Assembly (NCBI GenBank): GCA_037576215.1
Contig: JBANDB010000005.1
Coordinates: forward strand, 682,001-746,000
Direction of reading: 5' to 3'
From: Armillaria gallica
Taxonomy: Eukaryota; Basidiomycota; Agaricomycetes; Agaricales; Physalacriaceae
Length of the DNA stretch: 64,000 nt
Of this stretch, positions 1-10,428 are shown one piece after another. The first letter of the stretch is position 1. Each line of letters opens with the position of its first letter. The notes below the pieces were generated by a model. It was given only the letters and a program-made list of their open reading frames with translations, was not told the origin of the DNA and made no database searches. The translations under genes were made by a program, and so were the position numbers.

Positions 1-82
1 TGAGATGAAACATGTATCTGTTTTTAGCAATGTTGACCCCGGGTGGAGTGGGGATTATGTTGTACATATATAAGCCTTCAAC
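1..82. other. Sequence beyond the truncated copia ORF
   Basis: Non-coding here. Read on the minus strand it follows the stop codon of the copia polyprotein. It does not continue the reverse transcriptase domain, so the element is internally deleted or rearranged at this point. I see no LTR terminus or polypurine tract before the window edge. Confidence 0.4.
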
Positions 83-3037
83 TTAGCTTAGCTCCTTCTC
101 GATGGCATCCTTCCATTCCCATTTTTCTGGTCCCCTCAGTGCCTCCTGTATGGAATCCGGCTCTCCGTTAGTTGTGGCCAGTGCCTCCTCGATTAGGTTG
201 GTGAACCACTCTTCCTCGTCTATCTCATAGTCCATTCTGCCTGGTTCAAGACTCCCATCATCTTCAAGGACACATGCGGCGATGCCAGCAGCTTTTGACA
301 TTCGGTTGAGGTTGTAAAAACCCTCTGGCTTGCACGAGCCTCGTTGGGGTCGGGCTGGGGGATCGTCTTTGTCAGGGATGTCCTCAATTCGGACTCTTTG
401 CTGGTGTGGTGCAAGATTTGGGCTTGATGGTGGGGTCGATAAGGGTGATAGTGGTGACGGCGGGTCTTCTGGAGTGCTTTGGGTGTTTGTAGGGGGCATT
501 TGTGGTATGGCAGGTTCGTCTTCCTTGTTTTTGGTCTCTTTTGGGCTGTTGCGAGTGTCGTCTGTAGCATGGAATCCATTGGGATTGACGATTGTTTCGT
601 ACTCCCCCTCAATTTTGACGGTTTCTGTGCTCAGGTCTTCATCTTTGTTGAAGTAGACATTTCTCTCAACGCTGATACGACGCTTTCCAGGCCAATAGAC
701 CCGGATGCCCTTCGACTCATCATCAATGCCCACAAATTGGCCAGGATCAGCACGTGGCTGTAACTTTCCCCGTCCGAGTTGCTTCACCCATACGGTACAC
801 CCGAATTCGTGCAGATTGGACATGTTGGGCTTCTTTTGTGTAGCCTTTTCATGTGGGGTCGTCTTTTGGTCTGTGAGAGTGCTGTGGTGGAGCCGGTTTC
901 TCAGCCAGCAGTGGTATGCTACGGCTTTGGCCCACAGATAGTTAGGCATCCCTGCTGCAATTATCATTGCTCGGGCGCCTTCTAGCACAGTGCGCATTTC
1001 TTGTTCTGTCATTCCATTTGAGGATGGCGAGTCATGAACATTGAGGTGATGTATTGTTCCTGCAGATTTCAGGTGTCGTTTGAATTCCTCGCTCGTAAAC
1101 TCTCCTCCACAGACAGACCCAAATATCTTCACGACGTCGACTCCACGTTGGGCCTTCATCCAAGCCTCATGCTCCTTGTAGCAGCGCAGCGTCTCTGATT
1201 TCTTCTTCATGAAGTATGGTAGGCACTCCCTCGTTGCAACATCCTTGAATAGCGCAAAGTAGCTAGAGCCGCCGATAGATTTCACTTCGGCTAGTCCCCA
1301 TATGTCTCCTGTGACCTTGTCGCCATATTTCTTGCCTGACTCGTTGTCACTATGCTTCGGAAACGGTTTTGTCGTGGCTTTGGCTTGCATGCATGCTGAG
1401 CAGAACTCCGGTTCGGAGTTTAGGTTGATGTTGGGGGCGATAATCTCCCCATTACGTATGCTCTGCTTCAGGGATTCATGGCTTGCATGTCCCATTGTGT
1501 GGTGAAACTGCGAGATGCTAATTTGAGGGGTGGTGGCTGCTGCTGCAAGGGGTTTGCTGTGTTGTTGGCTGGTGGAGCCCTGTACGCGGTATAGTCCATT
1601 GACTTTGGGCACGATCCCGATGACGTGTCTGTCAGGCTTCAGGGTTTTGATATAACAGTTTCTGTCTTCAACTGTAAGTGAATAGCCTGCTGTATCAAGA
1701 CAGCTGACCGATATTAGTGTGAACGCTAGGTGTGGGGAGTAGTATGTGTTGAAAAGGGTAACCTTGGTTGCCGGCTTTCCATGACCCATTGGTAGGTACA
1801 TGACATAGTCTCCTCTGCCAATAGCATTGAATGAATGTCCGTCGGCAGTGCGGATGGGTGTCGGCTTGATGTTCACAAAGTTGATCATTTTGCTTCGGGC
1901 AGGTGAGAAGTGGCGGCTAGCTCCCATGTCAATGAGTTCACCGTCATAGGGTATGCCTGAAGCGGCTAGTGCTTCAGCCTGGGCTTGACAGTCGGTTGTG
2001 GCAATAAGTTCCACATTTTCATTATCGATTATTGTAGCAAAGCCATAGCTTTTGACTTCAGAGCTTGAGGACTGGTCTGCAACATTGGCTGAGTCGCTGT
2101 TTTTCTTTTTCTTCTGGTCCCAAGGTGCTTGGCCCTCTTTGCCTCCTCCCTCGCGGTAGCAGTCATCTACAATGTGGTTGTCCATGCCACAGTTCGTGCA
2201 ATGCTTCTTTTTCTTATCCTTTGGGTCCTTTCCCTTTCCCTTTCCTTTCCCTTTTCCCTTGTCCTTTGCAGCCCAAGCGCTTGCTGCGAGAGCGGAGTTT
2301 TGTACTCCTTCGTCGATATTCTTTTCGACTCTCATCTCGTCAGCAGCTTCCAGGATTTCCTGAATAAGGACAGCGCTCATTATTGGCTTGCTGGCCATCT
2401 TGGATGCTACACTAAGCGTCTTCAGGACTGGGTGGTAATTGGGAGGTAAGGATTGTCGGATATACGTGCAGAATGACTGTTCAGTGATGACCGTACCCAT
2501 TCCGGCGAGCTCTTCACCCATGCGTTGCATGTTTGCGAGGTGTGCACAGACGTCACTGTCCTCTGGGCAGTGAGTGTTTTGCAACTGCGAGATGAGATCT
2601 TGTTGGACGAGATCCCCTTTGGTCTCAAAGATGGCTATGATTGCAGCCCATACATGTGCTGCACTTGGCTGATTCTTTATTTGCATGAACATAGAGTTTG
2701 AGATTGTCTCGTAGAAGATCTCTCGCATTGAGGCCTCCTTCTGGTCATACTTGTCCTGGAGCTTGAGGTGTTTTTCGAGCTCATCGTCGGACAGTGGTGC
2801 AAGTTCTCCTGGCTTGTAATAGTCTCCGTTACTCTCAGTGAGTTCAGCTGGCTTCTTCGCGGTTCCTGTGAGGTGATGCTTTAGTCCCTTTGAGGTTGCC
2901 GCATTGGGTATTTGTTCTTTGTAGAGGATCCAATTGCTCCTGTCATCTTTGAGGCAGGGCAGGTTGAGAAGCTTCACCATGGAGGTTGTATTCATATCGC
3001 CAGGGCCCATAACCTCTTGAGCAGTGGACCAGGGCAT
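83..3037 (-). mobile_element. Ty1/copia Gag-Pol polyprotein, truncated at the start of reverse transcriptase
   Basis: This 984-residue open frame encodes the gag, protease and integrase part of a Ty1/copia retrotransposon, which packages its RNA and integrates cDNA. Visible in order: a copia-type gag domain (about 20-250); a Lys/Gly run (258-278); a CCHC zinc knuckle C280-C283-H288-C293; a protease active site at D370 (DMGAS rather than DSGAS/DTGAS); a GAG-pre-integrase zinc region with CxxC at 546-549; and the integrase core with first Asp D578 and Glu E678. The second catalytic Asp, normally in an SDNGGEF-like motif, is absent: residues 641-647 read SVCGGEF. The frame stops after 'WKDAIEKELS', the usual entry to the copia reverse transcriptase, so RT and RNase H are missing; full polyproteins are usually over 1,300 residues. 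The frame is open but cannot be autonomous. The start is the first Met of the frame. Confidence 0.93.
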
Positions 3038-3076
3038 ACACGGAAGGAAGACATGTTTGTGAAAGGGAAAGCAGAT

Positions 3077-3259
3077 CTATAGGATATGTATGAGTATGTA
3101 GTATCTATCTCAGTGTGAAGACATTGGTTGAACACTGTACTGTACCTATAGGATATGTATGAGTATGTAGTATCTCTATAGGTATGATTAGCAATAGTAT
3201 AAAGGAAATATAACGAGTATATACATACACCTCAGTGTGAAGACGTTGGTTGAACACTG
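3077..3259. repeat. Tandemly duplicated leader segment upstream of the copia gag
   Basis: Two copies of a composite unit lie just 5' of the copia ORF. The first part (ATAGGATATGTATGAGTATG...) is at 3077-3106 and about 3145-3174. The second part (CAGTGTGAAGAC.TTGGTTG...) is at 3111-3135 and 3233-3259. About 58 extra bases separate the parts in the second copy. Position suggests LTR or untranslated-leader DNA of the element, but I cannot define LTR termini. Confidence 0.6.
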
Positions 3260-3352
3260 AGATGTTGCGACAAAAAATATTACTAAAAAGGTATGTACTG
3301 GTGATCTAAATATAGTCTGTGGCTTGCGGTCAATGCTCGCCATGCTCAACAT

Positions 3353-3421
3353 CACTAGTGTAGGATAGATATGCAATAGTATTGTTATAGAATCGCAAAA
3401 TCTAGGTGTGAACACATAGAT
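3353..3421 (-). repeat. Segment shared with 30822-30880
   Basis: The reverse complement, carrying TTCACACCTAGATTTTGCGA and the flanking bases, recurs at 30822-30880 with scattered transitions. Here it lies upstream of the copia ORF; at 30.8 kb it is the leading end of an ACTAGT-rich insertion. It may be an LTR terminus or a shared transposon end. Confidence 0.55.
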
Positions 3422-3559
3422 GGCATATCATCATCCAGATGGGCACTAAGTTTGGCCAGAAGTAAATGTGACCACTGTGATGAAGAGTGCTTTATCAGTT
3501 CCCTATTGTTGTAATCACTGATCAGAATACCTGTTCCATCTGATGCCAATCGAGGGTGT

Positions 3560-3675
3560 CCTTGCAAGATCTCTCAGGGCCTTGTGAGAGCCTGCGAGAT
3601 CGTGCAGGAGCTTGCAGGGTCACATGAGATCTCACAAGACCTCATGGATTCTCACAAGATCTCATATTAAAGTCC
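3560..3675. repeat. Degenerate CTCACAAGATCTCA-type short repeats
   Basis: Variants of (C/T)TTGCAAGATCTC, CTTGTGAGAG, TGAGATCTCACAAG and TCTCACAAGATCTC follow one another, partly palindromic around AGATCT. This is low-complexity DNA between the copia remnant and the TLDc pseudogene, with no coding capacity. Confidence 0.5.
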
Positions 3676-3921
3676 AGTACAACCAAGCCTGTTATATCTC
3701 TCAAAGTATCATCTCTTGTGTTGAGGGCCTCCTGAAAAGCCTGCTAATGAGTGGTTCTGTGACAATGATTGCAAAAGAAATGAAGGATTTTGAGTTCCAT
3801 GGAGATGGCATTGATTAAAGTGGTAGCTGTAAATTTATCTTCCCAAAATGAATATATTACTACCTGATTAGGAAGGAATGGGAGGGAGGGTGGTCACCTT
3901 AAATGTGAAAATGTATGCCAT

Positions 3922-5310
3922 ATGTCTTTCTTGAATCCCACTGCCCCCTTGCAGAGACTTCAGGACACTCTAGTCTCTGTTGATGGTTGGAGCAGACCAA
4001 AGAAACTTGTGTTCATTGTTGTCAAATACAATGGCAACACCATGTATGGCATGTTCATACCTGACAGAATACAGCAGAGTGGGGGAAGGGGCTACTATGG
4101 CAGCAGTGAGTCATACATTTCCTTCCATGATTCTGAGGCTATGCTAATCGTTGTCAGCTTCCTATGGCAGTATTCCAACAGCAAACTCTCTGTCTACAAA
4201 ATAACTGGGAGGAATCACTCTGTTTTCATACTGCAAATGTCTTTCCGAGCAACCAGCATACAATGGTGCAGTGTAGGGCCAAGGTCGACATTTATATTGA
4301 TCCCCAACCTGAAGGTCATATTGTCTTAAAGCTGTACAATGATATTGCTCCCAAGATGGCGAAGAATTTCAAGCACCCATCAAATGGATAGCATCATTTT
4401 TGACATGCTCACTGGCTGTGGCTTCCATGATATAATTTCTGACATGAGTCAGCATTCCTTTCTCCAGGAGTGCCTTTCTCATACTCAGTGTCATGTGATT
4501 CATGGTCCAAGGTGGCGACTGCACATAACAGTACCAATGGAAAATGAAAATAGGGTGAGAAGTTCTAAGTTGTGCCATTTATTGCTTTCCTGTCATTGTT
4601 ATGGATTTCACACATCCATTGATTTGGTGCATGAGTCAACACATGCCCATACTCGGCATTCTCAGTCTTAATAGTGACTCGCTTGTGTTTTCGATTACTT
4701 TCTGATACTTTCTTGATTCTTCATACCGATGCTAGAATATAATGGAACATTGTAGAATAACAATGACTCGAACCTTCCCTTAGAATATAAACTCATAGAT
4801 AAATTGTATTAGAGGATCTTAATCTAATTTCACTACTCTTCAACGTCCACCTAACTGTGTGATCTAAGCATTTCTGATCGGTTACGCCTAGCACTTGCCA
4901 TTCCGTTTGCCTTCCGACTACGCCTAGCGCTTGTTGGAAACCCTGTTATTTAGGCCTAGCGCTGGCTGACGCCCTCGCTAACTACGCCTAGCACTTGTTA
5001 GCACCCATATCGGATCCCTCTTGGTGGTTGAAACTCGGCTTTCGGACATGCTCGCTCATGACTCAGGGTTTACTTAAGTATTCATTACCTCGTGTATTAC
5101 TCGAAATACTCTGATTCTTAACAGTCATGTGGTCGACGGAATCCTTGCTGAGACTGTCATTCTTGGAGAGCTTGTCGAAGGGTTCGATTTAGTGAAGGAG
5201 ATCAAGAAGCTGGGTACTCCAGGAGAACCTAGGGCCAACGTACTGATCGCATCATCAGGTGGTGGAGTAAAGGTACGGTGCATGTTGAATAAATCTTCAC
5301 CTGTATCAAA
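3922..5310 (+). pseudogene. TLDc (OXR1-like) plus cyclophilin remnant, copy 1, split by a solo LTR
   Basis: About 3950-4230 encodes a degraded TLDc domain (OXR1 family, oxidation resistance): the piece around 'GGRGYYGSSES' corresponds to the YYG-GESFLF core. Without reaching the usual TLDc end (GG..YGLWLD, LEVWG) the sequence passes at about 4280 into the N-terminus of a cyclophilin-type peptidyl-prolyl isomerase, 'KVDIYIDPQPEGHIVLKLYN' followed by 'APKMAKNF'. A frame-shifted GGD..HNSTNG block follows near 4500-4545. The middle of the cyclophilin is missing, and after the LTR (4597-5123) its C-terminus continues with 'ILGELVEGFDLVKEIKKLG' and VLIASSG. Stops and frameshifts make it a pseudogene. 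The same domain order recurs in three more places in the window, so the juxtaposition predates the copies. Confidence 0.75.
4597..5123 (+). mobile_element. Solo LTR, 527 bp, with GTCAT target-site duplication
   Basis: The element starts TGTTATGGAT and ends TTCTTAACA, so it has TG...CA ends with TGTTA/TAACA inverted termini. It is flanked by direct GTCAT at 4592-4596 and 5124-5128. The opposite palindrome arm (about 10222-10260) is the unoccupied site, with a single GTCAT. A 15-16-bp motif TACGCCTAGCGCTTG is iterated four times at about 4885-5005. There is no internal region, so this is a recombination-generated solo LTR. It is related to the LTR at 11074-11581. Confidence 0.93.
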
Positions 5311-5330
5311 CATTCCTTAGGTCAAGCCTT

Positions 5331-5739
5331 AGTCCACACCCAAATCTGATTCCAATCGACACAAAACTCGCGGTCGTCCAAATAATATCAAAGATCCCTA
5401 CCCTCTGTTACGTAGCACAATAGTAAGCCTGATTTTCTGACTCCATGTTGAACACCGCGGTGATGGCAACTCGTTGCCGTCACGGAGGAATACTTCGGCG
5501 CCACCGGTGCGTTTTCGTTCTTGGAGCCTTACTCGGAGGGCGTTTCTATTCGAGATGTGAGCTTATGCGGCTGAGCTAACTACTTTGTAGAGTGTATTCC
5601 GCAACTTCTTGGTACGCTTTTATATCGCACTGAATTTGATCAATGATTTCTCGGGCAAGAAGTATATAACGTCGGATTGTCGTACATATTGTTATACCAT
5701 TCATGCATGTTCTCGTCATAATAAATACATTTGCCCCTA
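5331..5739. other. Spacer between cyclophilin fragment and kinase A (left arm)
   Basis: No gene seen. It is part of the cassette: the same spacer is at 9616-10041 (inverted), and diverged versions are at 26.9-27.45, 36.2-36.7, 40.6-41.57 and 46.4-46.86 kb. It contains the 3' ends of two converging genes, so it is probably 3'-UTR/terminator DNA of both. Confidence 0.5.
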
Positions 5740-7186
5740 TTACATCTCGGCTAGGGAGGCCTGAACATCAGCTGCATTGGGACGGTCACCCGGCTCGTAT
5801 GCCATACATTGTTGTACGAGCTTCCAAAGCCGATCAGAAACGATTTCAGGTGGTCGTGGATGGTCAATTCCTCTAATTTTGGCGCTTGTCATATGGTAGT
5901 AAGGAACATGGGAAAAGGGAACTTTTTGGGTGTAAATCTTGGTTTCCAAGTGAATCACCGGGTATTGTTGCATATAATACACACACACCTCGATGATTGT
6001 GCATCCAAACGCATAAACATCTCTGCTAGGTAGAGAGTCATTAACATACGTCGTCGGGTCGTACACAAGCAATTCGGGACACAGCCACGGAACTGCATTG
6101 CGCCCCATGGTGTCGTTGGAAGAAACATTCGTAGCGACAATGATTGAGGCTCCGAAGTCGGTCAAACAGCAGTGACCTTCGTCATTGACAATAATGTTGT
6201 TCTGCAAATTTCAGTTCCCATATTCTATAGCCTACGGAGTTGTTAACCTACCCCGTGTATATTTCCATGAATAATTTTGGGTTCAAAGCTATGAATAAAC
6301 TCTATCGCTGCCGTTATTTCACGAATCTACGAGCAAGCGCTATGAGAATGCAACGGTACGCGCAATGAAGAAAACATACACATTCAACGCGGTCGGCATC
6401 AGGACACTGGTCCAAGTACAGACGGATGTTACCGTTTTCCATGCAAGGAGATATCAGAGACAGTTTCCCTGGGTAACTTTGGGTATCGACGCCGATAAAA
6501 GGGAGAATATTGTTGTGGCGTAGTTGTTTCCATGCGATAGTCTCACGGCACATTGTCTGAGATGGAGCTCTCTCAGATGTGTTCAGTGACATCAAATTAG
6601 TCTCACCTTCAAGAAAGTCCGCTGCTCCCCACGCGTCATTCCAATTGTTCTAAAGGCTTTAATACAGACTTGCTTCCCATCCATAATTCCTTTATACACG
6701 TCCTACAGGAATCATCAGTAATGAATTCAGACGGTTTGAAGACGGTTACTAACTGCTGAACCTCCATTACCAACTTCCACAAACCGACCGCTCTCCGGGT
6801 ACTGGGAAAATACAATCGCTTTGTCGATCACCAAGGAGTCCGGATATATGTCGCTCGCATTACTCAACGCACGAAGACATTTAAAGCACACCTTCCAATG
6901 CTCTGGGCTTGAATCAGGTGCATCTAGTTCCTGTACCATAGTCAGTGTGTATCCGTGCTTATGAACAAGGTGTCTGAAATACCTCCTGCAGAGCATTCAT
7001 CACACTCTGCTGTACGGTGGGCTCGACAGTGCGCATCGGAATGCGATCGATATCGCGCCAAGGCGTCGGGGTGGAGCGAAGAATAGCACGAATCCTTTCG
7101 TGAAAAGCATCTTCGTCGGAGTCGATCGTAAGAGTCTCCCATCCGGAGGGTTCACGATGAGACATAACGTTCTGTAAGGTCGACAT
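5740..7186 (-). pseudogene. TKL-type protein kinase A, splice-intact but catalytic Asp replaced
   Basis: Seven exons joined by phase-0 GT-AG introns of about 50 bp give a protein of roughly 380 residues ending DRPNAADVQASLAEM. N-terminal exon 'MSTLQNVMSHREPSG...' (start 7186) is followed by a glycine-rich loop GNGGSADVYKG, the Lys in VCIK, the alpha-C Glu in CRETIAW, DFG in LTDFGAS, CPEL (APE) and the closing DRP. In the catalytic loop the HGDIRG of its partner B reads HGNIHG here (GAT to AAT and CGC to CAC), removing the catalytic base, so it should be inactive as a kinase unless it acts as a pseudokinase. It is the mirror copy of kinase B. Reading frame and splice sites otherwise look intact, so it may still be expressed. 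Confidence 0.75.
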
Positions 7187-8173
7187 AGAAATTATGAACA
7201 GAGATAGAGCGATCGAAAGTTTCGTTAATGAGGAAATATCGTCCGCTGCGTTGTCACTATGCATCAAATTGTGCGACAAGGTAAGTGCAAGTTTAGGCGA
7301 CTCACGCGTAGCCAACTGACCTTGCGAACTTTGAAGTCGGTGCTCGTAAGCCGGGGGCAGAGATCTGCGGCTGAATTACTTCCGTCCCTTATATGTGGCA
7401 AGTACCTATAGATGAATGAAAGCGGCAAGCGGCATCAGAAAATATCTCATGAGATTTGATTGATGGAAAGTTTTGCGGAATACTGTCAGACGATAGTAAC
7501 CGGAAATAAGGCGTATCTCGGAAGGATTCTGAAAATAAAGAAGCTCCGACTCGGGAATTGTGAACTGCCGGCTGGTGGGCATGCTGCATATAATGAATGA
7601 ATGTAAAGGAGTCGCATGAAACCCACTGTAACAGATTACAGCACTCCTAAATTACATAAGTCAGGTGCGGGCATTTATAGCAATAGACGCCATCAAGACA
7701 TGTGGTGTTTCATATTGGAGAAGCGGTGAGAGGGGCATGTCAGGGGCCACCATTGGTCCAGAAGAAGCACATCCGAAGTTCTGAGCCTGTCATTAGCCGG
7801 CAGTTCGCAATTTCCGAGCCGACGTTTCTTTATGTTCAGAATCCTTGCGAGATAAGCCTTATTCCGGTTACTATCGTCTGACAGTATTCCGCAAAACTTT
7901 CCATCAATCAAATCTCATGAGATATTTTCTGATGCCGCTTGCCGCTTTCATTCATCTATAGGTACTTGCCACATATAAGGGACGGCAGTAATGCAGCCGC
8001 AGATCTCTGCCCCCGGATCACGAACACCGACTTCAAAGTTCGCAAGGTCAGTTGGCTACGCGTGAGTCGCCTAAACTTGCACTTACCTTGTCGCACAATT
8101 TGATGCATAGTGACAACGCAGCGGACGATATTTCCCATTACCGAAACTTTCGATCGCTCTATCTCTGTTCATA
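7187..8173. promoter_or_regulatory. Shared divergent upstream region of kinases A and B
   Basis: The two kinases start at 7186 (minus) and 8174 (plus), so this 987-bp interval holds both 5' regions. The outer parts are inverted copies; the centre (about 7576-7790) is unique and contains TTTATAG-like AT-rich motifs near 7673. The same upstream block occurs without a kinase at 22.2-23.1 kb and before kinases D, E and F. Promoter function is inferred from position. Confidence 0.5.
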
Positions 8174-9615
8174 ATGTCTGCGTCGATCGTACAGAACGTT
8201 ATGTCTCATCGTGAAGCCTCCGGATGGGACAGACTTTTGCCAGACACCAGAAAAGATGCACTTGACAAAAAGATTCGTCGTATTCTTCACTCTGCTCCGA
8301 CGCCTTGGCAGGACATCGATCTTGTTCCGGGGTCACCGGTGCAGGACAGTGTGATGAATGTCCTGCAGGCGGTATCACTGGCTCGTTAACTATAAGTATG
8401 GATACACACTGACTATAGTACAGGAACTAGATGCACCTGATTCAAGCCCAGAGCATTGGACGGTGTGCTTTAAATGTCTTCGTGCGTTAAGTAACGAGAG
8501 GAATATATATCCGGACTCCCTGGTGATCAACAAAGCGATTGTATTTTCCCAGTACCCGGAGAGCGGTCGGTTTGTGGAAGTTGGTAATGGAGGTTCAGCA
8601 GTTAGTAACCGTCTTCAAACCGTCTGAATTCATTACTGATGATTCCTGTAGGACGTGTATAAAGGAATTATGGATGGGAAGCAAGTCTGTATTAAAGCCT
8701 TTAGAACAATTGGAATGACGCGTGGGGAGCAGCGGACTTTCTTGAAGGTGAGACTAATTTGATGTCACTGAACACATCTGAGAGAGCTCCATCTCAGACA
8801 ATGTGCCGTGAGACTATCGCATGGAAACAACTACGCCACAACAATATTCTCCCTTTTATCGGCGTCGATACCCAAAGTTACCCAGGGAAACTGTCTCTGA
8901 TATCTCCTTGCATGGAAAACGGTAACATCCGTCTGTACTTGGACCAGTGTCCTGATGCCGACCGCGTTGAATGTGTATGTTTTCTTCATTGCGCGTACCG
9001 TTGCATTCTCATAGCGCTTGCTCGTAGATTCGTGAAATAACGGCAGCGATAGAGTTTATTCATAGCTTTGAACCCAAAATTATTCATGGAGATATACGCG
9101 GGGTAGGTTAACAACTCCGTAGGCTATAGAATATGGGAACTGAAATTTGCAGAACAACATTATTGTCAATGACGAAGGTCACTGCTGTTTGACCGACTTC
9201 GGAGCCTCAATCATCGTCGCTACGAATGTTCCTTCCATCAACACCATGTCGCAGAACTCCCCGCGTTGGCTGTGTCCCGAATTACACAGGTATGACCCGA
9301 ATACATATCTCTTGAAGCATCTCCCAGGCAGAGATATTTATGCGTTTGGATGCACAATCATCGAGGTGTGTGTGTATTATATGCAACAATACCCGGTGAT
9401 TCACTTGGAAACCACAGATTTACACTCTAATTGCTCCCTTTCCTGAAGTTTCTGACTACCATATGACAAGCGCCAAAATGCAAGGAATTGACCATCCACG
9501 ACCACCTGAAATCGTTTCTGATCGGCTTTGGAAGCTCGTACAACAATGTATGGCATACGAGCCGGGTGACCGTCCCAATGCAGCTGATGTTCAGGCCTCC
9601 CTAGCCGAGATGTAA
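8174..9615 (+). CDS. TKL-type protein kinase B, apparently intact (7 exons)
   Basis: Spliced reading frame of about 377 residues, ATG at 8174, stop TAA at 9613-9615. All six introns are GT-AG, near 50 bp and phase 0: after VLQA, NGGSA, RTFLK, RVEC, GDIRG and CTIIE. Catalytic features are complete: glycine-rich GNGGSADVYKG, Lys in VCIK, alpha-C Glu in CRETIAW, HGDIRGNN catalytic loop, DFG, CPEL in place of APE, and the Arg of DRPNAADV. The N-terminal about 120 residues precede the kinase fold and match no domain I know. No signal peptide or membrane segment is evident, so it is probably cytoplasmic; its substrate is unknown. Lineage-specific TKL kinase expansions are known in Agaricomycetes. 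The start is chosen because upstream frames hit stops and kinase A starts at the mirror position. Confidence 0.82.
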
Positions 9616-10041
9616 TAGGGGCAAATGTATTTATTATGACGAGAACATGCATGAATGGTATAACAATATGTACGACAATCCGACGTTATATACTTCTTGC
9701 CCGAGAAATCATTGATCAAATTCAGTGCGATATAAAAGCGTACCAAGAAGTTGCGGAATACACTCTACAAAGTAGTTAGCTCAGCCGCATAAGCTCACAT
9801 CTCGAATAGAAACGCCCTCCGAGTAAGGCTCCAAGAACGAAAACGCACCGGTGGCGCCGAAGTATTCCTCCGTGACGGCAACGAGTTGCCATCACCGCGG
9901 TGTTCAACATGGAGTCAGAAAATCAGGCTTACTATTGTGCTACGTAACAGAGGGTAGGGATCTTTGATATTATTTGGACGACCGCGAGTTTTGTGTCGAT
10001 TGGAATCAGATTTGGGTGTGGACTAAGGCTTGACCTAAGGA
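9616..10041. other. Spacer between kinase B and cyclophilin fragment (right arm)
   Basis: Near-identical inverted copy of 5331-5739, including the block with GGCAACGAGTTGCC. No gene seen; probably the 3' region of the converging kinase and cyclophilin units. Confidence 0.5.
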
Positions 10042-10326
10042 ATGTTTGATACAGGTGAAGATTTATTCAACATGCACCGTACCTTTACTCCACCACCTGA
10101 TGATGCGATCAGTACGTTGGCCCTAGGTTCTCCTGGAGTACCCAGCTTCTTGATCTCCTTCACTAAATCGAACCCTTCGACAAGCTCTCCAAGAATGACA
10201 GTCTCAGCAAGGATTCCGTCGACCACATGACAGGAAAGCAATAAATGGCACAACTTAGAACTTCTCGCCATATTTTAATTTTCCATCGGTACTGTTATGT
10301 GCAGTCGCCGCCTTGGATCATGAATC
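10042..10326 (-). pseudogene. Cyclophilin C-terminal fragment, copy 2 (right arm)
   Basis: The minus strand encodes 'ILGELVEGFDLVKEIKKLG' and VLIASSGGG, the C-terminal part of a cyclophilin, preceded by the same truncated GGD-region remnant as in the left arm. The LTR present at 4597-5123 is absent here, so this is the empty site (single GTCAT). Homology to the left arm ends near 10326, where an unrelated junction begins. There is no complete isomerase domain. Confidence 0.7.
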
Positions 10327-10334
10327 TCTGGAAA

Positions 10335-10428
10335 CCCACTCTGCCGTTAGCTGTTACCGTAGGTTCGGTGCGAGTTCTCTACATTCATTCATTAGATGCA
10401 GCACTCCCACCAGTCGGCGGTTCGCAAT
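10335..10428 (+). repeat. Stray fragment of the kinase upstream region
   Basis: This matches 22807-22895 (GTTAGCTGTTACCGTAGGTT, ACATTCATTCA, then CAGCACTCCCACCAG). It shows that cassette DNA was joined to the 5'-truncated IML2-like gene at this junction. No coding content. Confidence 0.6.

Larger units (their letters stand above)
4495..10326. repeat. Large inverted repeat (palindrome 1) with head-to-head kinase genes
   Basis: The left arm 4495-7575 (minus the LTR) is the reverse complement of the right arm 7790-10326. Matching coordinates sum to about 15354-15355 (for example 6314/9040 and 5125/10230). Outside the LTR site the pairing shifts by exactly its 532 bp. Arms are about 2.55 kb and the asymmetric centre about 215 bp. 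Each arm holds a kinase gene pointing outward, a 3' spacer and a cyclophilin C-terminal fragment pointing inward. Much of the arms is identical; differences cluster in kinase exons 1, 6 and 7. Confidence 0.92.

Noticed and set aside
4495..10326. Palindrome 1 as a pure assembly artefact
   Set aside because: The arms differ by a solo LTR with a proper duplication and by clustered coding differences, which a simple misassembly would not create; raw-read proof is still absent.
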